Shown piece after piece: positions 8,613 through 16,790 of a DNA stretch of 47,002 nucleotides. The stretch lies in assembly GCA_946479515.1 (NCBI GenBank), contig CAMLGF010000027.1, positions 1 to 47,002 of the forward strand, given 5' to 3'. Within the stretch, counting starts at the first letter, position 1. The number at the start of each line of letters is the position of its first letter. The translations under genes and the position numbers were made by a program. This DNA is from an uncultured Pseudomonadota bacterium (GTDB lineage Bacteria > Pseudomonadota > Gammaproteobacteria > Steroidobacterales > Steroidobacteraceae). A model generated the notes under the pieces. That model was not told where the DNA came from, did no database searches, and saw only the letters and a program-made list of their open reading frames with translations.

Positions 8613-11600
8613 CTACTCGTGGCCGCCGGTCTGGCCCTCGTGCGCGGTCTTCTGCATGGCGCGCGGGCCGTTGTCGTTCATGCCGGGCTCGCGCCACTCC
8701 TGCTTGAGCACGCTCAGGAACGCCACCACGTCGCGCAGCTGCGCGCGCGTGAGCACCTGCCCATAGATTTCGGGCATGGACGAGGGCGCGGTCACGCGCT
8801 GCGCGATGTCCGCCTTCTGCAGCGTGACGCTGTCGCCGTCGGCCCGCTTGAGCACGAGCTGGCGGCCGGTCTCATCGGCCACGGAGCCCGTCTCCGTGCT
8901 GCCGTTCTTGAGAGTGACGGTCACGATGTCGAAGCCCGGAGCGATGTGCGCGTTAGGATGGATCACGGACTCCAGCAGGTACTCGGGCGCGCGGTTCCTG
9001 CCGACCAGCGTGAGATCGGGCCCGGCCTCGCCGCCGTTGCCGTTCACCTTGTGGCAGCGCCCGCAGGGCAGCACCTGGTTCCCGAAGAACTGCTCGGCGC
9101 CGCGTCGCGGATCGCCGCCGGCCAGCGCGAACGCATACGCCGCGAGCGGATCTTCGCTGGCCTTCCACGCCGCCTGCTGCCGGGCCCAGCGCGCCTTGAC
9201 CGCAGGTGCCGCGCTCTTCTCGGCAGCTTCGATGAGCTCGAGCTGCGCACCCGGGGCGACTTTGCCGGCCGCGAGCTTGTCGAGCGAGCCTACTAGCACT
9301 TTGGCCTGGTCCGCGGGCTCGAGCCGCGCGGCCGCGAGGTATGCGGCCTTCTGCTCGGCCTCGCTGCCGTTGGCGGCGAAGCGCGTGACGATGGGCAGCG
9401 CGCGATCGGGCGCGCGCCGCGCTGCGACCTGCAGCGCCGCGAGGCGCAGCGGTGCGGATTGCGACTTGTTCGCGGCATCGATGGCGCGGCCGATGTCGTC
9501 TCCGCCGAAGGCATCCAGCGCCCTGAGCGCACCGACGCGCACGGCATCGGGCGCGTTCTCGTTCGCCACCGTGGCGAGCAGCGTGGGCGCCGCTGCCGCG
9601 AGGTCGAGATTGTTGACGGCCTCGAGCGCGGCCAGCTGTACGGACTCGGGGCCCGTTCCCAGCACCCTGGGCAGCACTCCGGCCAGCGCATCCGCGGCCG
9701 GTGTGCCGTCGCGCTTGGCGAGCGGGCGATAGATGCCGACCACGCGATCGCGCGCCGGCGTCTTGCCCCAGAGGCCGAGCTGCACCAGCGCTTCGGCGCG
9801 CATGGCGGGCGAGGCCGCGCCGCGCGTGGCGTACTGCGCCAGCGCCTGCGCATCCTTCGCCGTGCCCAGCCGGTAGTGGGCGTTGATGGCGCGCACGACG
9901 AATGCCTCGTCGCTCACGGGGGCGTCGTCGAGCCGCGCGGCCAGGGCCGCATAGGCGCCCGTGATCGGCGCGTCGTTGATGGCGTTGGCGGCTTCGCGCG
10001 CGATGAACGCGTCGGAATCCTGTAGATAGGCCGCGATCTTCGCGTCCTTCAGCTGCCGGTAGGCCAGCACCGTGGCGAGCCGCAGCGCGGCGCTCTGCGA
10101 CTGCACGTTGGCCTCGAGCGCCGCGGCGTCGTGGATGCGCGCCAGGGCCAGCGAGGCCGCGTGTCGGATATATGGATCGCGGTCGTCATTGACCTGGATC
10201 AGCGTCTGCAGCGCCTGGACCGACTGCCGGTCGCCCAGCTTGCCGAGACTCTGCGCCGCGAAGAACTGCACGCGCGGCGCCGGGTCGGCGGCACTGCGCT
10301 CGAGAACCTTGCGAGCCTTCAGGTACTTGATGTCGCCCAGGCCCTTGGCGGCCTGCGCGCGGACCTCGGCGTCCGCGTCGCGAGCCAGCTTCACCAGCAG
10401 GGGGCCGACCTTCGCATCGTTCCGGCCGAGCTGGGTGAGGCCCCAGACCGCGTGCAGGCGCGCCAACGGCGCGGCCTTGCGATCGTTCGCCACCTTGGCG
10501 AACACCGGGATGCTCTGCGCGCCGCGCGAGGCCAGCTCGAGCTGCGCTTCCAGGCGCGCGCGCCGGTCGGCATGCGCGAGCAGGGCGGCGAGCTCGGCCG
10601 CGCTCTTGCCCGTGAAACCGCCGGCCAGCAGTTTCGCCAGATCCTCGCGTGCCTGCTTCGACGCCGCCGATTCATTCACCGGCGTGATGCCGTAGATGCG
10701 ACCCTTCTGGCTCTTCGGCCAGCCATCCACCCAGTCGGATAGATAGAGCACGCTGTCGGGCCCGAAGGTCACGTCCGTGGGCAGCACGCCGCCCATGAAC
10801 TGCTGGCTGCTCGTGGGCCTGAAAGTCGCGCCGTTCTCCGCGAGGGTGTAGGTCTGGATGCCGCTGCGGGCGATGCTGCCCTTGAAGTGCGTGATGAAGA
10901 AGTGCCCGGCGTAGTCGGGCGTGAGGCCCGTGCCCGGGTAATAGGTGAGGCCCGAGGGGCCGTCCTCGATGTTGCACACCGGCGGCAGTAGATAGGCCGG
11001 GCGCCCGGGGAAGGCCGGCTTCCACAGGCCGTCGCGCAGCCAGGGGTTGCCCTTGCCGAGCGGCGAGTGCTGGTAGCCGACGCGCCAGCCGCTGTCGCCG
11101 CCTTCGACGAGATACACCAGGCGCTCCATGTCGCCCTGGTCGCTGTCGTTGTCGCCGGTGAAGAGATTGCCGTGTTCGTCGAACACCAGTTCCTGCGGGT
11201 TGCGCAGGCCGCGCGCGAACAGTTCGAACTCGCTGCCGTCGAGATTGGAGCGGAATACCGCGCCCTCGTCCGGATAGTCGACGAGCTGGCCTTCCTTGCC
11301 GGTCACGTGCGTGCCGCGGTCGCCGATCGAGAAGTAGAGCTTGCCGTCGTGGCCGAGCGCGAGGCCGTGGAAGTCGTGGCCGGTGAAGTTGTAGCGCACG
11401 CCGAAGCCGCGCAGCAGCTCGGTCTTCTTCGCCTTGGCCTCGCCGTTGTCCTCGAGCAGCCACAGGCTCGGGATGTTGGTGAACCACACCTTGCCGTGGC
11501 GCGCGAGCACGCCCGAGGCGATGCCGTCGAGCTCGCTGTTGTAACCATCGGAGTAGACGCGCGAGGAGTCCGCCACGCCGTCGTGATCCTTGTCTTCCAC

Positions 11601-12029
11601 CAGGCGCACCACCTCGCCTTCGATGGCGAGTTGTTTGGCGCCTTCCTCACCGAACACGGAATGATTGAGCTTGACGCGGTCTTCGATGGTGCGCGCGGCG
11701 AGATCGAGCTCGAGCATGCCCATGTAGCCGCGGATGTCGAGCACGCTGCTGCGATAGCGGTACGTTTCGGAGACGAACAGTCTTCCCTTCTCGTCGAAGT
11801 CGATGGCCACCGGGTTCGCGAGCATGGGCTCGGCGGCCCAGAGGCTGGCCTTGAGTCCTTTCGGCAGCGAGAAACGCTGCAGCGCCAGCTTGGCATCGTC
11901 GGAGGCCGGGTCCATGACCGGCGTGGGCAGGCGCTCGAAGGGTTCGAGCTCGAGGGTCTGCGCACAGACCGAGCCGATGCCGGCCAGGGTGAACAGGGCG
12001 AAGCGGGAAAGGAAGACGGAAGGTTTCAT
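8613..12029 (-). CDS. large exported PVC-type protein: membrane-bound dehydrogenase propeller, HEAT repeats and cytochrome c domain
   Basis: This is a 1138-residue secreted protein (signal peptide about 1-23). The first ~450 residues resemble the 'membrane-bound dehydrogenase' beta-propeller seen in Planctomycetes/Verrucomicrobia proteins (NPVAIDFDEKGRLFVSE, GDRGTHVTGKEG, LRNPQELVFDEHGNLFTGDND). Residues about 480-930 are alpha-helical HEAT-like repeats rich in Ala/Leu. The C-terminal ~150 residues form a cytochrome c domain with heme motif CGRCH (C989, C992, H993) and the LVGRNRAPEYLLESVIHPN block typical of the heme-binding domain paired with these propellers. ATG 12029 has GGGA 5 bases upstream. 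With the amine oxidase downstream it could form a periplasmic oxidation couple. The substrate is unknown. Confidence 0.88.
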   Translation of the reverse strand: MKPSVFLSRFALFTLAGIGSVCAQTLELEPFERLPTPVMDPASDDAKLALQRFSLPKGLKASLWAAEPMLANPVAIDFDEKGRLFVSETYRYRSSVLDIRGYMGMLELDLAARTIEDRVKLNHSVFGEEGAKQLAIEGEVVRLVEDKDHDGVADSSRVYSDGYNSELDGIASGVLARHGKVWFTNIPSLWLLEDNGEAKAKKTELLRGFGVRYNFTGHDFHGLALGHDGKLYFSIGDRGTHVTGKEGQLVDYPDEGAVFRSNLDGSEFELFARGLRNPQELVFDEHGNLFTGDNDSDQGDMERLVYLVEGGDSGWRVGYQHSPLGKGNPWLRDGLWKPAFPGRPAYLLPPVCNIEDGPSGLTYYPGTGLTPDYAGHFFITHFKGSIARSGIQTYTLAENGATFRPTSSQQFMGGVLPTDVTFGPDSVLYLSDWVDGWPKSQKGRIYGITPVNESAASKQAREDLAKLLAGGFTGKSAAELAALLAHADRRARLEAQLELASRGAQSIPVFAKVANDRKAAPLARLHAVWGLTQLGRNDAKVGPLLVKLARDADAEVRAQAAKGLGDIKYLKARKVLERSAADPAPRVQFFAAQSLGKLGDRQSVQALQTLIQVNDDRDPYIRHAASLALARIHDAAALEANVQSQSAALRLATVLAYRQLKDAKIAAYLQDSDAFIAREAANAINDAPITGAYAALAARLDDAPVSDEAFVVRAINAHYRLGTAKDAQALAQYATRGAASPAMRAEALVQLGLWGKTPARDRVVGIYRPLAKRDGTPAADALAGVLPRVLGTGPESVQLAALEAVNNLDLAAAAPTLLATVANENAPDAVRVGALRALDAFGGDDIGRAIDAANKSQSAPLRLAALQVAARRAPDRALPIVTRFAANGSEAEQKAAYLAAARLEPADQAKVLVGSLDKLAAGKVAPGAQLELIEAAEKSAAPAVKARWARQQAAWKASEDPLAAYAFALAGGDPRRGAEQFFGNQVLPCGRCHKVNGNGGEAGPDLTLVGRNRAPEYLLESVIHPNAHIAPGFDIVTVTLKNGSTETGSVADETGRQLVLKRADGDSVTLQKADIAQRVTAPSSMPEIYGQVLTRAQLRDVVAFLSVLKQEWREPGMNDNGPRAMQKTAHEGQTGGHE

Positions 12030-12130
12030 GGCATCCCGGGGTTTTCTTGCAAAGTGGCGAACTATATCCGGATGACGGCCGCGTGACTGCCCGCCGGAGT
12101 GCTTGATTCAGTGAGGTTTACGGTAAATTC

Positions 12131-12925
12131 ATGCTGGTGCGTCCCCTCAGACCCGGCAAGCCGATTTTCATTCCGTCGTTGCGGTTTCCTTTGTTGCTAT
12201 GGGCCGCGGCCCTGCTGCCCGGCTGCGACGCGCGCCCGGATGCGCGCGAGGCCATGCCGCGGCCCGGCGTCGGTTGGGCCGAGAACCGCGGCCAGAAGGC
12301 GCCTTTCGACTTCTACCTGCTGGCGCTCACCTCGCATCCGGCGTTCTGCGCGGACGGACACGAACGCGCGCGCGAGTGCCGCGCGCCCGCGCGGCCGCCG
12401 ATATCCATTCATGGCCTGTGGCCGGAGCGGCTCGAGCCGGGCCGGTATCCGCGTGATTGCCCGGGGCCAGCGCTGGATCTGCGTCCGGATACGGCCGGCA
12501 AGCTCGCCGAGCTCATGCCCGGCATGGTCGACGGCCTGCACGAGCACGAATGGCGCGCGCATGGCACCTGCACGGGGCTCGACGATGACACCTACTTCGG
12601 CCACCTGTACGTGCTGTCGCTGCACGTGGACGCCGCGCTGCGCGATCACCTAACTACTCTCGCCGGCGGGCGCACCAGTGCCGCCGAGCTGCGCCGCTAC
12701 GCCGACGCCTACGAGACCGGCATGGGCGCCACGCTCACGTTCCATTGCCGCACGCTGCGCGACGCGCCGCGCGAACATCGCCGCGAGCCCTACCTCGTGG
12801 AGATCCGGCAATGCTTCGACAACTCCGGACCGGAAGGCCGGCCGGGGTTGCGCATGGACTGCGGCACCGTGCATCGCCGCGACCAGGGATGCGGCTCCGG
12901 CTTTCGCATCGCGGAGGCGCGGTGA
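12131..12925 (+). CDS. RNase T2 family endoribonuclease, lipoprotein
   Basis: This 264-residue protein carries both T2 catalytic segments. CAS I is ISIHGLWPE (H94) and CAS II is HEWRAHGTC (H139, E140, H144), so the enzyme should be active. RNase T2 cleaves single-stranded RNA through a 2',3'-cyclic phosphate in the periplasm or outside the cell. A hydrophobic leader ends in LLPGC, a plausible lipobox, which would tether it to a membrane. Six or more cysteines are spaced as for T2 disulfides. The start ATG at 12131 is preceded by AT-rich sequence but a poor Shine-Dalgarno. The gene overlaps the next by the four bases GTGA, so the two are translationally coupled. Confidence 0.9.
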   Translation: MLVRPLRPGKPIFIPSLRFPLLLWAAALLPGCDARPDAREAMPRPGVGWAENRGQKAPFDFYLLALTSHPAFCADGHERARECRAPARPPISIHGLWPERLEPGRYPRDCPGPALDLRPDTAGKLAELMPGMVDGLHEHEWRAHGTCTGLDDDTYFGHLYVLSLHVDAALRDHLTTLAGGRTSAAELRRYADAYETGMGATLTFHCRTLRDAPREHRREPYLVEIRQCFDNSGPEGRPGLRMDCGTVHRRDQGCGSGFRIAEAR

Positions 12926-13272
12926 CATACATCAGCACGCAATTGGGCGAGCTCGGCATCGCCTGGCTGCTGAGCGCGGCCGGCATGCTGGCCGCGCTGC
13001 TGATCACCCGCGCCGACCGCCGCGCGTATTTGCGCTGGCCGGTGTACTCGACCATGACCCTGGCGTTGGGCGTGATGCTATGGAACTTCCTGCGTGCGCA
13101 CGTCTTCCCCGCCGCCTGGCTCGCGGGATATTCCGCCGGACTGTACTGGTCCGCGCTGGCCATGTACGTGGTGCTGGGGCTATTGTTGGGTCTCTTGCTG
13201 GGGCGGATCACTCGCCGGCGCGATGCGCCGCCGCCGCACCCGCGCGAAGGAGAACCCCATGAACACGAATGA
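12922..13272 (+). CDS. small integral membrane protein, unknown function
   Basis: GTG at 12922 overlaps the RNase T2 stop codon, with GGAGG 5 bases upstream inside the preceding gene. The product has 116 residues: three hydrophobic helices at about 8-28, 40-60 and 72-95, each flanked by Arg-rich turns, and a charged proline/His tail ending in HEHE. I recognise no family. Coupling to the RNase suggests a helper for the lipoprotein or for the peptide encoded next, but nothing in the sequence proves this. The last 14 bases overlap the start of the peptide gene. Confidence 0.7.
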   Translation: MTYISTQLGELGIAWLLSAAGMLAALLITRADRRAYLRWPVYSTMTLALGVMLWNFLRAHVFPAAWLAGYSAGLYWSALAMYVVLGLLLGLLLGRITRRRDAPPPHPREGEPHEHE

Positions 13273-13324
13273 ATTGCGCCTGCCCGGTGCCGGCAAACCG
13301 GGACCGCGCCCGCCGCCGAAGTAA
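13259..13324 (+). CDS. 21-residue proline-rich peptide with C-terminal PGPRPPPK
   Basis: This very small gene has an ideal Shine-Dalgarno, AAGGAG at 13247-13252, 6 bases before ATG 13259. It overlaps the last 14 bases of the membrane-protein gene. The peptide ends GAGKPGPRPPPK then TAA. The same 12-residue module (GPGQPGPRPPPK) is residues 16-27 of the protein at 15753. At DNA level the two modules differ at five synonymous third positions and at two amino acids, which points to selection on the peptide. There is no signal sequence, no Cys and no Ser/Thr cluster near the module. The role is unknown; ligand, chaperone-like tag or docking peptide are all possible. Confidence 0.6.
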   Translation: MNTNELRLPGAGKPGPRPPPK

Positions 13325-13333
13325 TCGCCCGCG

Positions 13334-15628
13334 CTATTTTCCGCCCGGCAGGGGCGCGGTCCCGGCGGGTTCTCCCGGCGCGGCGGCGCCGGGAATGGCC
13401 ACGCCCGCGAGGAAGGGGTCGTGGCGCGCGCGCCAGCTCGCGCGCCAGCCGTGTTCCCAGGCCTGGCGCAATAGCGCCGCGGCCTGATCCTTCTCGCCGC
13501 GCAGCGCATGAATCTCCGCGCGCATGGCGTACAGCCCGTAATGCCGACCGCCACTCTTTTCGTAGGTGTCCAGCAGCGTCTCCACTGCCGCGATCTGCTT
13601 CAAGGCGCGCGCTCGATCTCCCTCGGCGAGCAGCTCGATGCGCGCTTGGTTGAGCGCGGCCGAGTATTCGTGGCGGATCTGGCTGCCGTCGTAGGCATCG
13701 GCGGCGGACAGCGGCAGGATGCGCTCGGCGTGCGCCAGGGTGGCGTGTGCCGCGCGTGCGTCGCCCGCGAGCAGCTGCAGCCGTGCCGCTTCGACCAGCT
13801 CCGCGCCGGTGCCCGCGAGATCGACCACCTTGCTTTGCTGCAGCCATGACGCGAGTGCCGCGGGACCGCCCTCGGCGAAGACGATGCCGCCTTCGCGGGC
13901 CCTGGCGAAGAAGCTGCCGTCCTGTGGCAGCTCGCGCAGCACCGCGCGCGCATCGGCGGTGCGGCCGAGCGTGAACAGCAGATCGATCTTCTGATCGGCG
14001 AGCCAGGTGTCGTTGGGCTCGAGCTTGCGCGCCTCGTCGATCCAGCGCAGCGCTTCGAGGGTGTTGCCCTGCGCCCGCTCGATCCACGACGTGGCCAGCG
14101 GGCCCCACATGTTGGCCGGGTCGAGCTGGCGCGCGCGCCGGCAGGCGGTGCCGGCCTCGGAGTAGTCGCCCACGTCCACGAGCTCCATGCAGCGGAACAC
14201 GTGCGATATGAAATCGAGCGGGTCGAGGCGCGCCGCGGCGGTGAAGTGTGTCAGCGCCTGGTTGGGCTGCGCGCGGCGGTCGAAGAGATTGCCCAGGTAG
14301 CGATGCAGCGAGGCATCGTTGGGGTTGCCCTCGATGGCCCGCCGCAGCAGCGGCAGCGCCTCGTCGATGCGGAACTCCTCGGTGAGCAGCAGGCCCTTGG
14401 CCGCGAGTACGCGCGGTGAATTCGGGCGCAGCCGCAGCGCGCGGTTGATCAGCGGCTCGGCTTCGGCCTTCACGTCCTCGAGCGGCATGCGGTTCAGCGA
14501 CAGGCCATTGAGCAATGTCTCGGCGAGCCCGGTGAGCGCGGGCGTGAACCGCGGGTCCGCATCCACCGCGCGGCGGAAGAATTCCAGCGCCTTGAGATTG
14601 TCCTCGGCGGTGCGTTGCCGCTGGCGCTCGAGGCCCAGGAGGTAGAGCTCGAAGGCATTGCTGGTTTCCGCCCGGCGATCCGCCCATTCCTCATTCACCG
14701 CTGGCGTGAGCTCCAGATGCAGCTTCTCGGCCACGGAGCGCGACACCGTGTCCTCGATCTGGAAAATGTCCCCCAGCGGCAGGTCGTACGAGTCGGACCA
14801 GATGTGCAGCCCGGTTGCCGCGTCGATGAGCTGCATGGTGATGCGCAACTGCTCGCGCGAGCGGCGCAGGCTGCCCTCGAGCACGTGCGTGGCGCCGAGC
14901 GCATTGGCGATCTCGCGCACGTCCTTGCCCTTGCCCTTGAATGCGAACGCCGAGGTGCGCGCCACCACGCGCAGGGTGGGGATGTGCGCAAGCCAGTTCG
15001 ACAGCTCGTCGGTGAGTCCGTCGCACAGCGCCTGCTCGTTCTGCGCCACGCTCATGTCCACCAGCGGCAGCACCACGATGGTGGGCAGGTCGGTGGCGGC
15101 GGCCGGGCTCGCGAACCATTTGCCCGGCATGCGCCAGGCGACGAATGCCAGCACGATCGCGGCAAAAATGCTGCCGAATCCCCATGCCAGCCGCTGCACG
15201 GGCGCGCGCCGGTCCGAGGCGCGGCGGCCGGTCATGGCGCCGGTTTCGAAGGACGTGGGGCGGTAGTCTTCGACCAGGCGCGGCAGCGTCGGCACCGTGT
15301 CCTGAGCCTCGTCGGCCAGCTTGCCGATGAAGCGGTAACCCTTGCGCGGCAGCGTCTCGATGTAGCGGGGCGCCTCCGGATCGTCGCCCAGCGCCGAGCG
15401 CAGCTTGCGCACCGCGCTGTTCAGGCCGGTGTCGAACTCGACCACACCGGTGGGCCACAGTCGCGCGATCAGCTGCTCGCGCGTCACGACCTCCCCTGGT
15501 TGTTTGACCAGTGCGTCGAGGATCTGCAGGGGCTGGTCCTGCAGCCGGTGCGTGGCGCCGTCTTTCGAGATCTCTCCCGATTGAAAGTCCACTTTCCAGC
15601 CATCGAATCGAATGACGCGCTTGTCCAT
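13334..15628 (-). CDS. CadC-type membrane-anchored transcriptional regulator with TPR periplasmic domain
   Basis: I chose ATG 15628 (764 residues) because the OmpR/PhoB-type winged helix begins directly after it. That domain spans about 1-102, with FDGWKVDFQSGEI, LQILDALVKQPGEVVTREQL, LNSAVRKLRSALGDD and IETLPRKGYRFIG. One transmembrane helix follows (about 145-162). Then comes a TolB-like segment (IVVLPLVDMS...CDGLTDELSNWLA...VVARTSAFAFKGKG...ATHVLEGSLRRSREQLRI) and 8-10 TPR-like helix pairs to the end. Such one-component regulators sense through the periplasmic part and act on DNA while still in the membrane. It is divergent from the gene at 15753 and ends 9 bases from the stop of the 21-residue peptide gene. 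The two genes sharing the PGPRPPPK module therefore flank it. Confidence 0.9.
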   Translation of the reverse strand: MDKRVIRFDGWKVDFQSGEISKDGATHRLQDQPLQILDALVKQPGEVVTREQLIARLWPTGVVEFDTGLNSAVRKLRSALGDDPEAPRYIETLPRKGYRFIGKLADEAQDTVPTLPRLVEDYRPTSFETGAMTGRRASDRRAPVQRLAWGFGSIFAAIVLAFVAWRMPGKWFASPAAATDLPTIVVLPLVDMSVAQNEQALCDGLTDELSNWLAHIPTLRVVARTSAFAFKGKGKDVREIANALGATHVLEGSLRRSREQLRITMQLIDAATGLHIWSDSYDLPLGDIFQIEDTVSRSVAEKLHLELTPAVNEEWADRRAETSNAFELYLLGLERQRQRTAEDNLKALEFFRRAVDADPRFTPALTGLAETLLNGLSLNRMPLEDVKAEAEPLINRALRLRPNSPRVLAAKGLLLTEEFRIDEALPLLRRAIEGNPNDASLHRYLGNLFDRRAQPNQALTHFTAAARLDPLDFISHVFRCMELVDVGDYSEAGTACRRARQLDPANMWGPLATSWIERAQGNTLEALRWIDEARKLEPNDTWLADQKIDLLFTLGRTADARAVLRELPQDGSFFARAREGGIVFAEGGPAALASWLQQSKVVDLAGTGAELVEAARLQLLAGDARAAHATLAHAERILPLSAADAYDGSQIRHEYSAALNQARIELLAEGDRARALKQIAAVETLLDTYEKSGGRHYGLYAMRAEIHALRGEKDQAAALLRQAWEHGWRASWRARHDPFLAGVAIPGAAAPGEPAGTAPLPGGK

Positions 15629-15682
15629 GCACCTGCCAGGGGGAGTCAGGACGCGAATCATAGACAAGTCAGCGACGGATCA

Positions 15683-15739
15683 GCTCCCGTCCATCGCCTG
15701 TGAGCCGCCGGAGCGGGAAATTCCGGCCCGAACGGGAGC
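15683..15739 (+). promoter_or_regulatory. nested hairpin in the leader of the 15753 gene
   Basis: GCTCCCGT (15683-15690) pairs perfectly with ACGGGAGC (15732-15739). Inside it GCCGGA (15707-15712) pairs with TCCGGC (15722-15727). The outer stem ends one base before the Shine-Dalgarno AAGGAG (15740-15745), so folding would present or influence the ribosome site. The same DNA separates this gene from the divergent CadC-type regulator gene. Confidence 0.45.
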
Positions 15740-15752
15740 AAGGAGCAAAAAA

Positions 15753-16433
15753 ATGAATGTAACCGCGCATCGCAGCATCGGTCCCAGTGTCGACCTCGGC
15801 CCCGGCCAGCCCGGCCCGCGTCCGCCGCCGAAACACCTGTCTGCCCGCGCATTGACCGCGTTAGTTAGCCAATTGACCACGGGATACGCCAATTCCGGGC
15901 CGGAAGCAGCCCCGGGTCCGCTGGACCCCTACATCCGCAGGGCACTGGAGCGCACCGCCATGGGCTCGGGCATTTCCACCACGCTGTGGCGTGTCATCGC
16001 GGAGAAACACCCGGAGATCTGGGATGTGATCGGCGGCGACCCTCAGGCCCAGGTGACCCTGAACCCGCAGCCGCTGCCGCCGCGCTCGGCGTTTCTCGCT
16101 GCCGTCATCCTGGAATTCACCGAGCGCATGACGCTGGTGGCCGAGATCGCCGATCTCATTCCGAGACCCGGGGGCGAGCGCGGCATCATCGTCGTGGGCG
16201 GGCATGTGGCGCGGTTCGTGGACGACATCTGCCAGACCACACTGCACGTCCGTTGGCCTCTGCCGTGGCCCGCGCCGCCCTGGTTCGCGGACACGCTGAG
16301 CGGCGCGGACCTCATCGTCATGGGCACACAGTTCCAACAGTCGGCCGCGATCGCGATGGACCGCGACCTCGGTCGGACTTTCGCCGACGCGGCGCACGCA
16401 CTCCTGGAAGCCGGCGCCGCGCGGCTGATCTGA
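15753..16433 (+). CDS. unknown protein with N-terminal PGPRPPPK module and internal LNPQPLPPR motif
   Basis: The product has 226 residues. ATG 15753 follows AAGGAG with a 7-base gap. Residues 16-27 (GPGQPGPRPPPK) repeat the C-terminus of the 21-residue peptide at 13259. A second proline motif, LNPQPLPPR, is at 103-111. The rest is predicted soluble and mostly helical, with one loosely hydrophobic stretch (GERGIIVVGGHVARFVDDI) and Trp/Pro-rich LHVRWPLPWPAPPWF. There is no signal peptide or transmembrane helix. I do not recognise a named domain; the LNPQPLPP string is one I loosely associate with uncharacterised bacterial proteins and could not verify. Divergence from the CadC-type gene suggests control by it. 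Confidence 0.75.
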   Translation: MNVTAHRSIGPSVDLGPGQPGPRPPPKHLSARALTALVSQLTTGYANSGPEAAPGPLDPYIRRALERTAMGSGISTTLWRVIAEKHPEIWDVIGGDPQAQVTLNPQPLPPRSAFLAAVILEFTERMTLVAEIADLIPRPGGERGIIVVGGHVARFVDDICQTTLHVRWPLPWPAPPWFADTLSGADLIVMGTQFQQSAAIAMDRDLGRTFADAAHALLEAGAARLI

Positions 16434-16471
16434 GACAGGAAGTCTTAGGGTCAGGTCGTTGGAGGGGCCAT

Positions 16472-16513
16472 CGCCGCGCACATCCACTGCCACTCCCCCG
16501 GATGTGCGCGGCG
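16472..16513 (+). promoter_or_regulatory. perfect 14-bp inverted repeat between the 15753 gene and the DUF167 gene
   Basis: CGCCGCGCACATCC (16472-16485) is the exact reverse complement of GGATGTGCGCGGCG (16500-16513), with a 14-base loop. The right arm ends one base before ATG 16515. It has no T-tract, so it could be a 3'-end hairpin of the upstream mRNA or a structure that hides the DUF167 start and favours GTG 16545. Confidence 0.5.
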
Positions 16514-16514
16514 C

Positions 16515-16769
16515 ATGAGCTCCGGCACGAGGTACCCTGGCGGGGTGAAGACCCTGCGCATCAAGGTGAAGCCCCATTCGCGTGTCGAAGAACTGGCCGT
16601 GCTCGACGACGGCACTTACGAGGCGCGCGTGAAAGCCCCGCCCGTGGATGGCAAGGCGAACGCGGCGCTGATCGCGCTGGTCGCGGCGCATTTCGGCGTG
16701 CGCAAGGCGCAGGTGTCCATCAAGAGCGGCGCATCGGGTCGCCTCAAGCTCGTGCAGATCGCGGAGTGA
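16515..16769 (+). CDS. DUF167 (YggU) family protein
   Basis: This is an 84-residue member of the small DUF167/YggU family, with the characteristic ending of the fold: APPVDGKANAALIALVAAHFGVRKAQVSIKSGASGRLK. The family has a compact alpha/beta fold and no settled function. The ATG at 16515 lies at the foot of a perfect hairpin and has no clear Shine-Dalgarno. GTG at 16545, which begins VKTLRIKVKPHSR, matches where most relatives begin and may be the true start. Confidence 0.85.
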   Translation: MSSGTRYPGGVKTLRIKVKPHSRVEELAVLDDGTYEARVKAPPVDGKANAALIALVAAHFGVRKAQVSIKSGASGRLKLVQIAE

Positions 16770-16790
16770 GCTCGTCGGTCGATCGAGCCC

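Noticed and set aside
13259..13324. A RiPP (lasso, lanthipeptide) precursor
   Set aside because: No leader/core split, no Cys or Ser/Thr core and no maturase nearby; a motif-sharing peptide is all that can be said.
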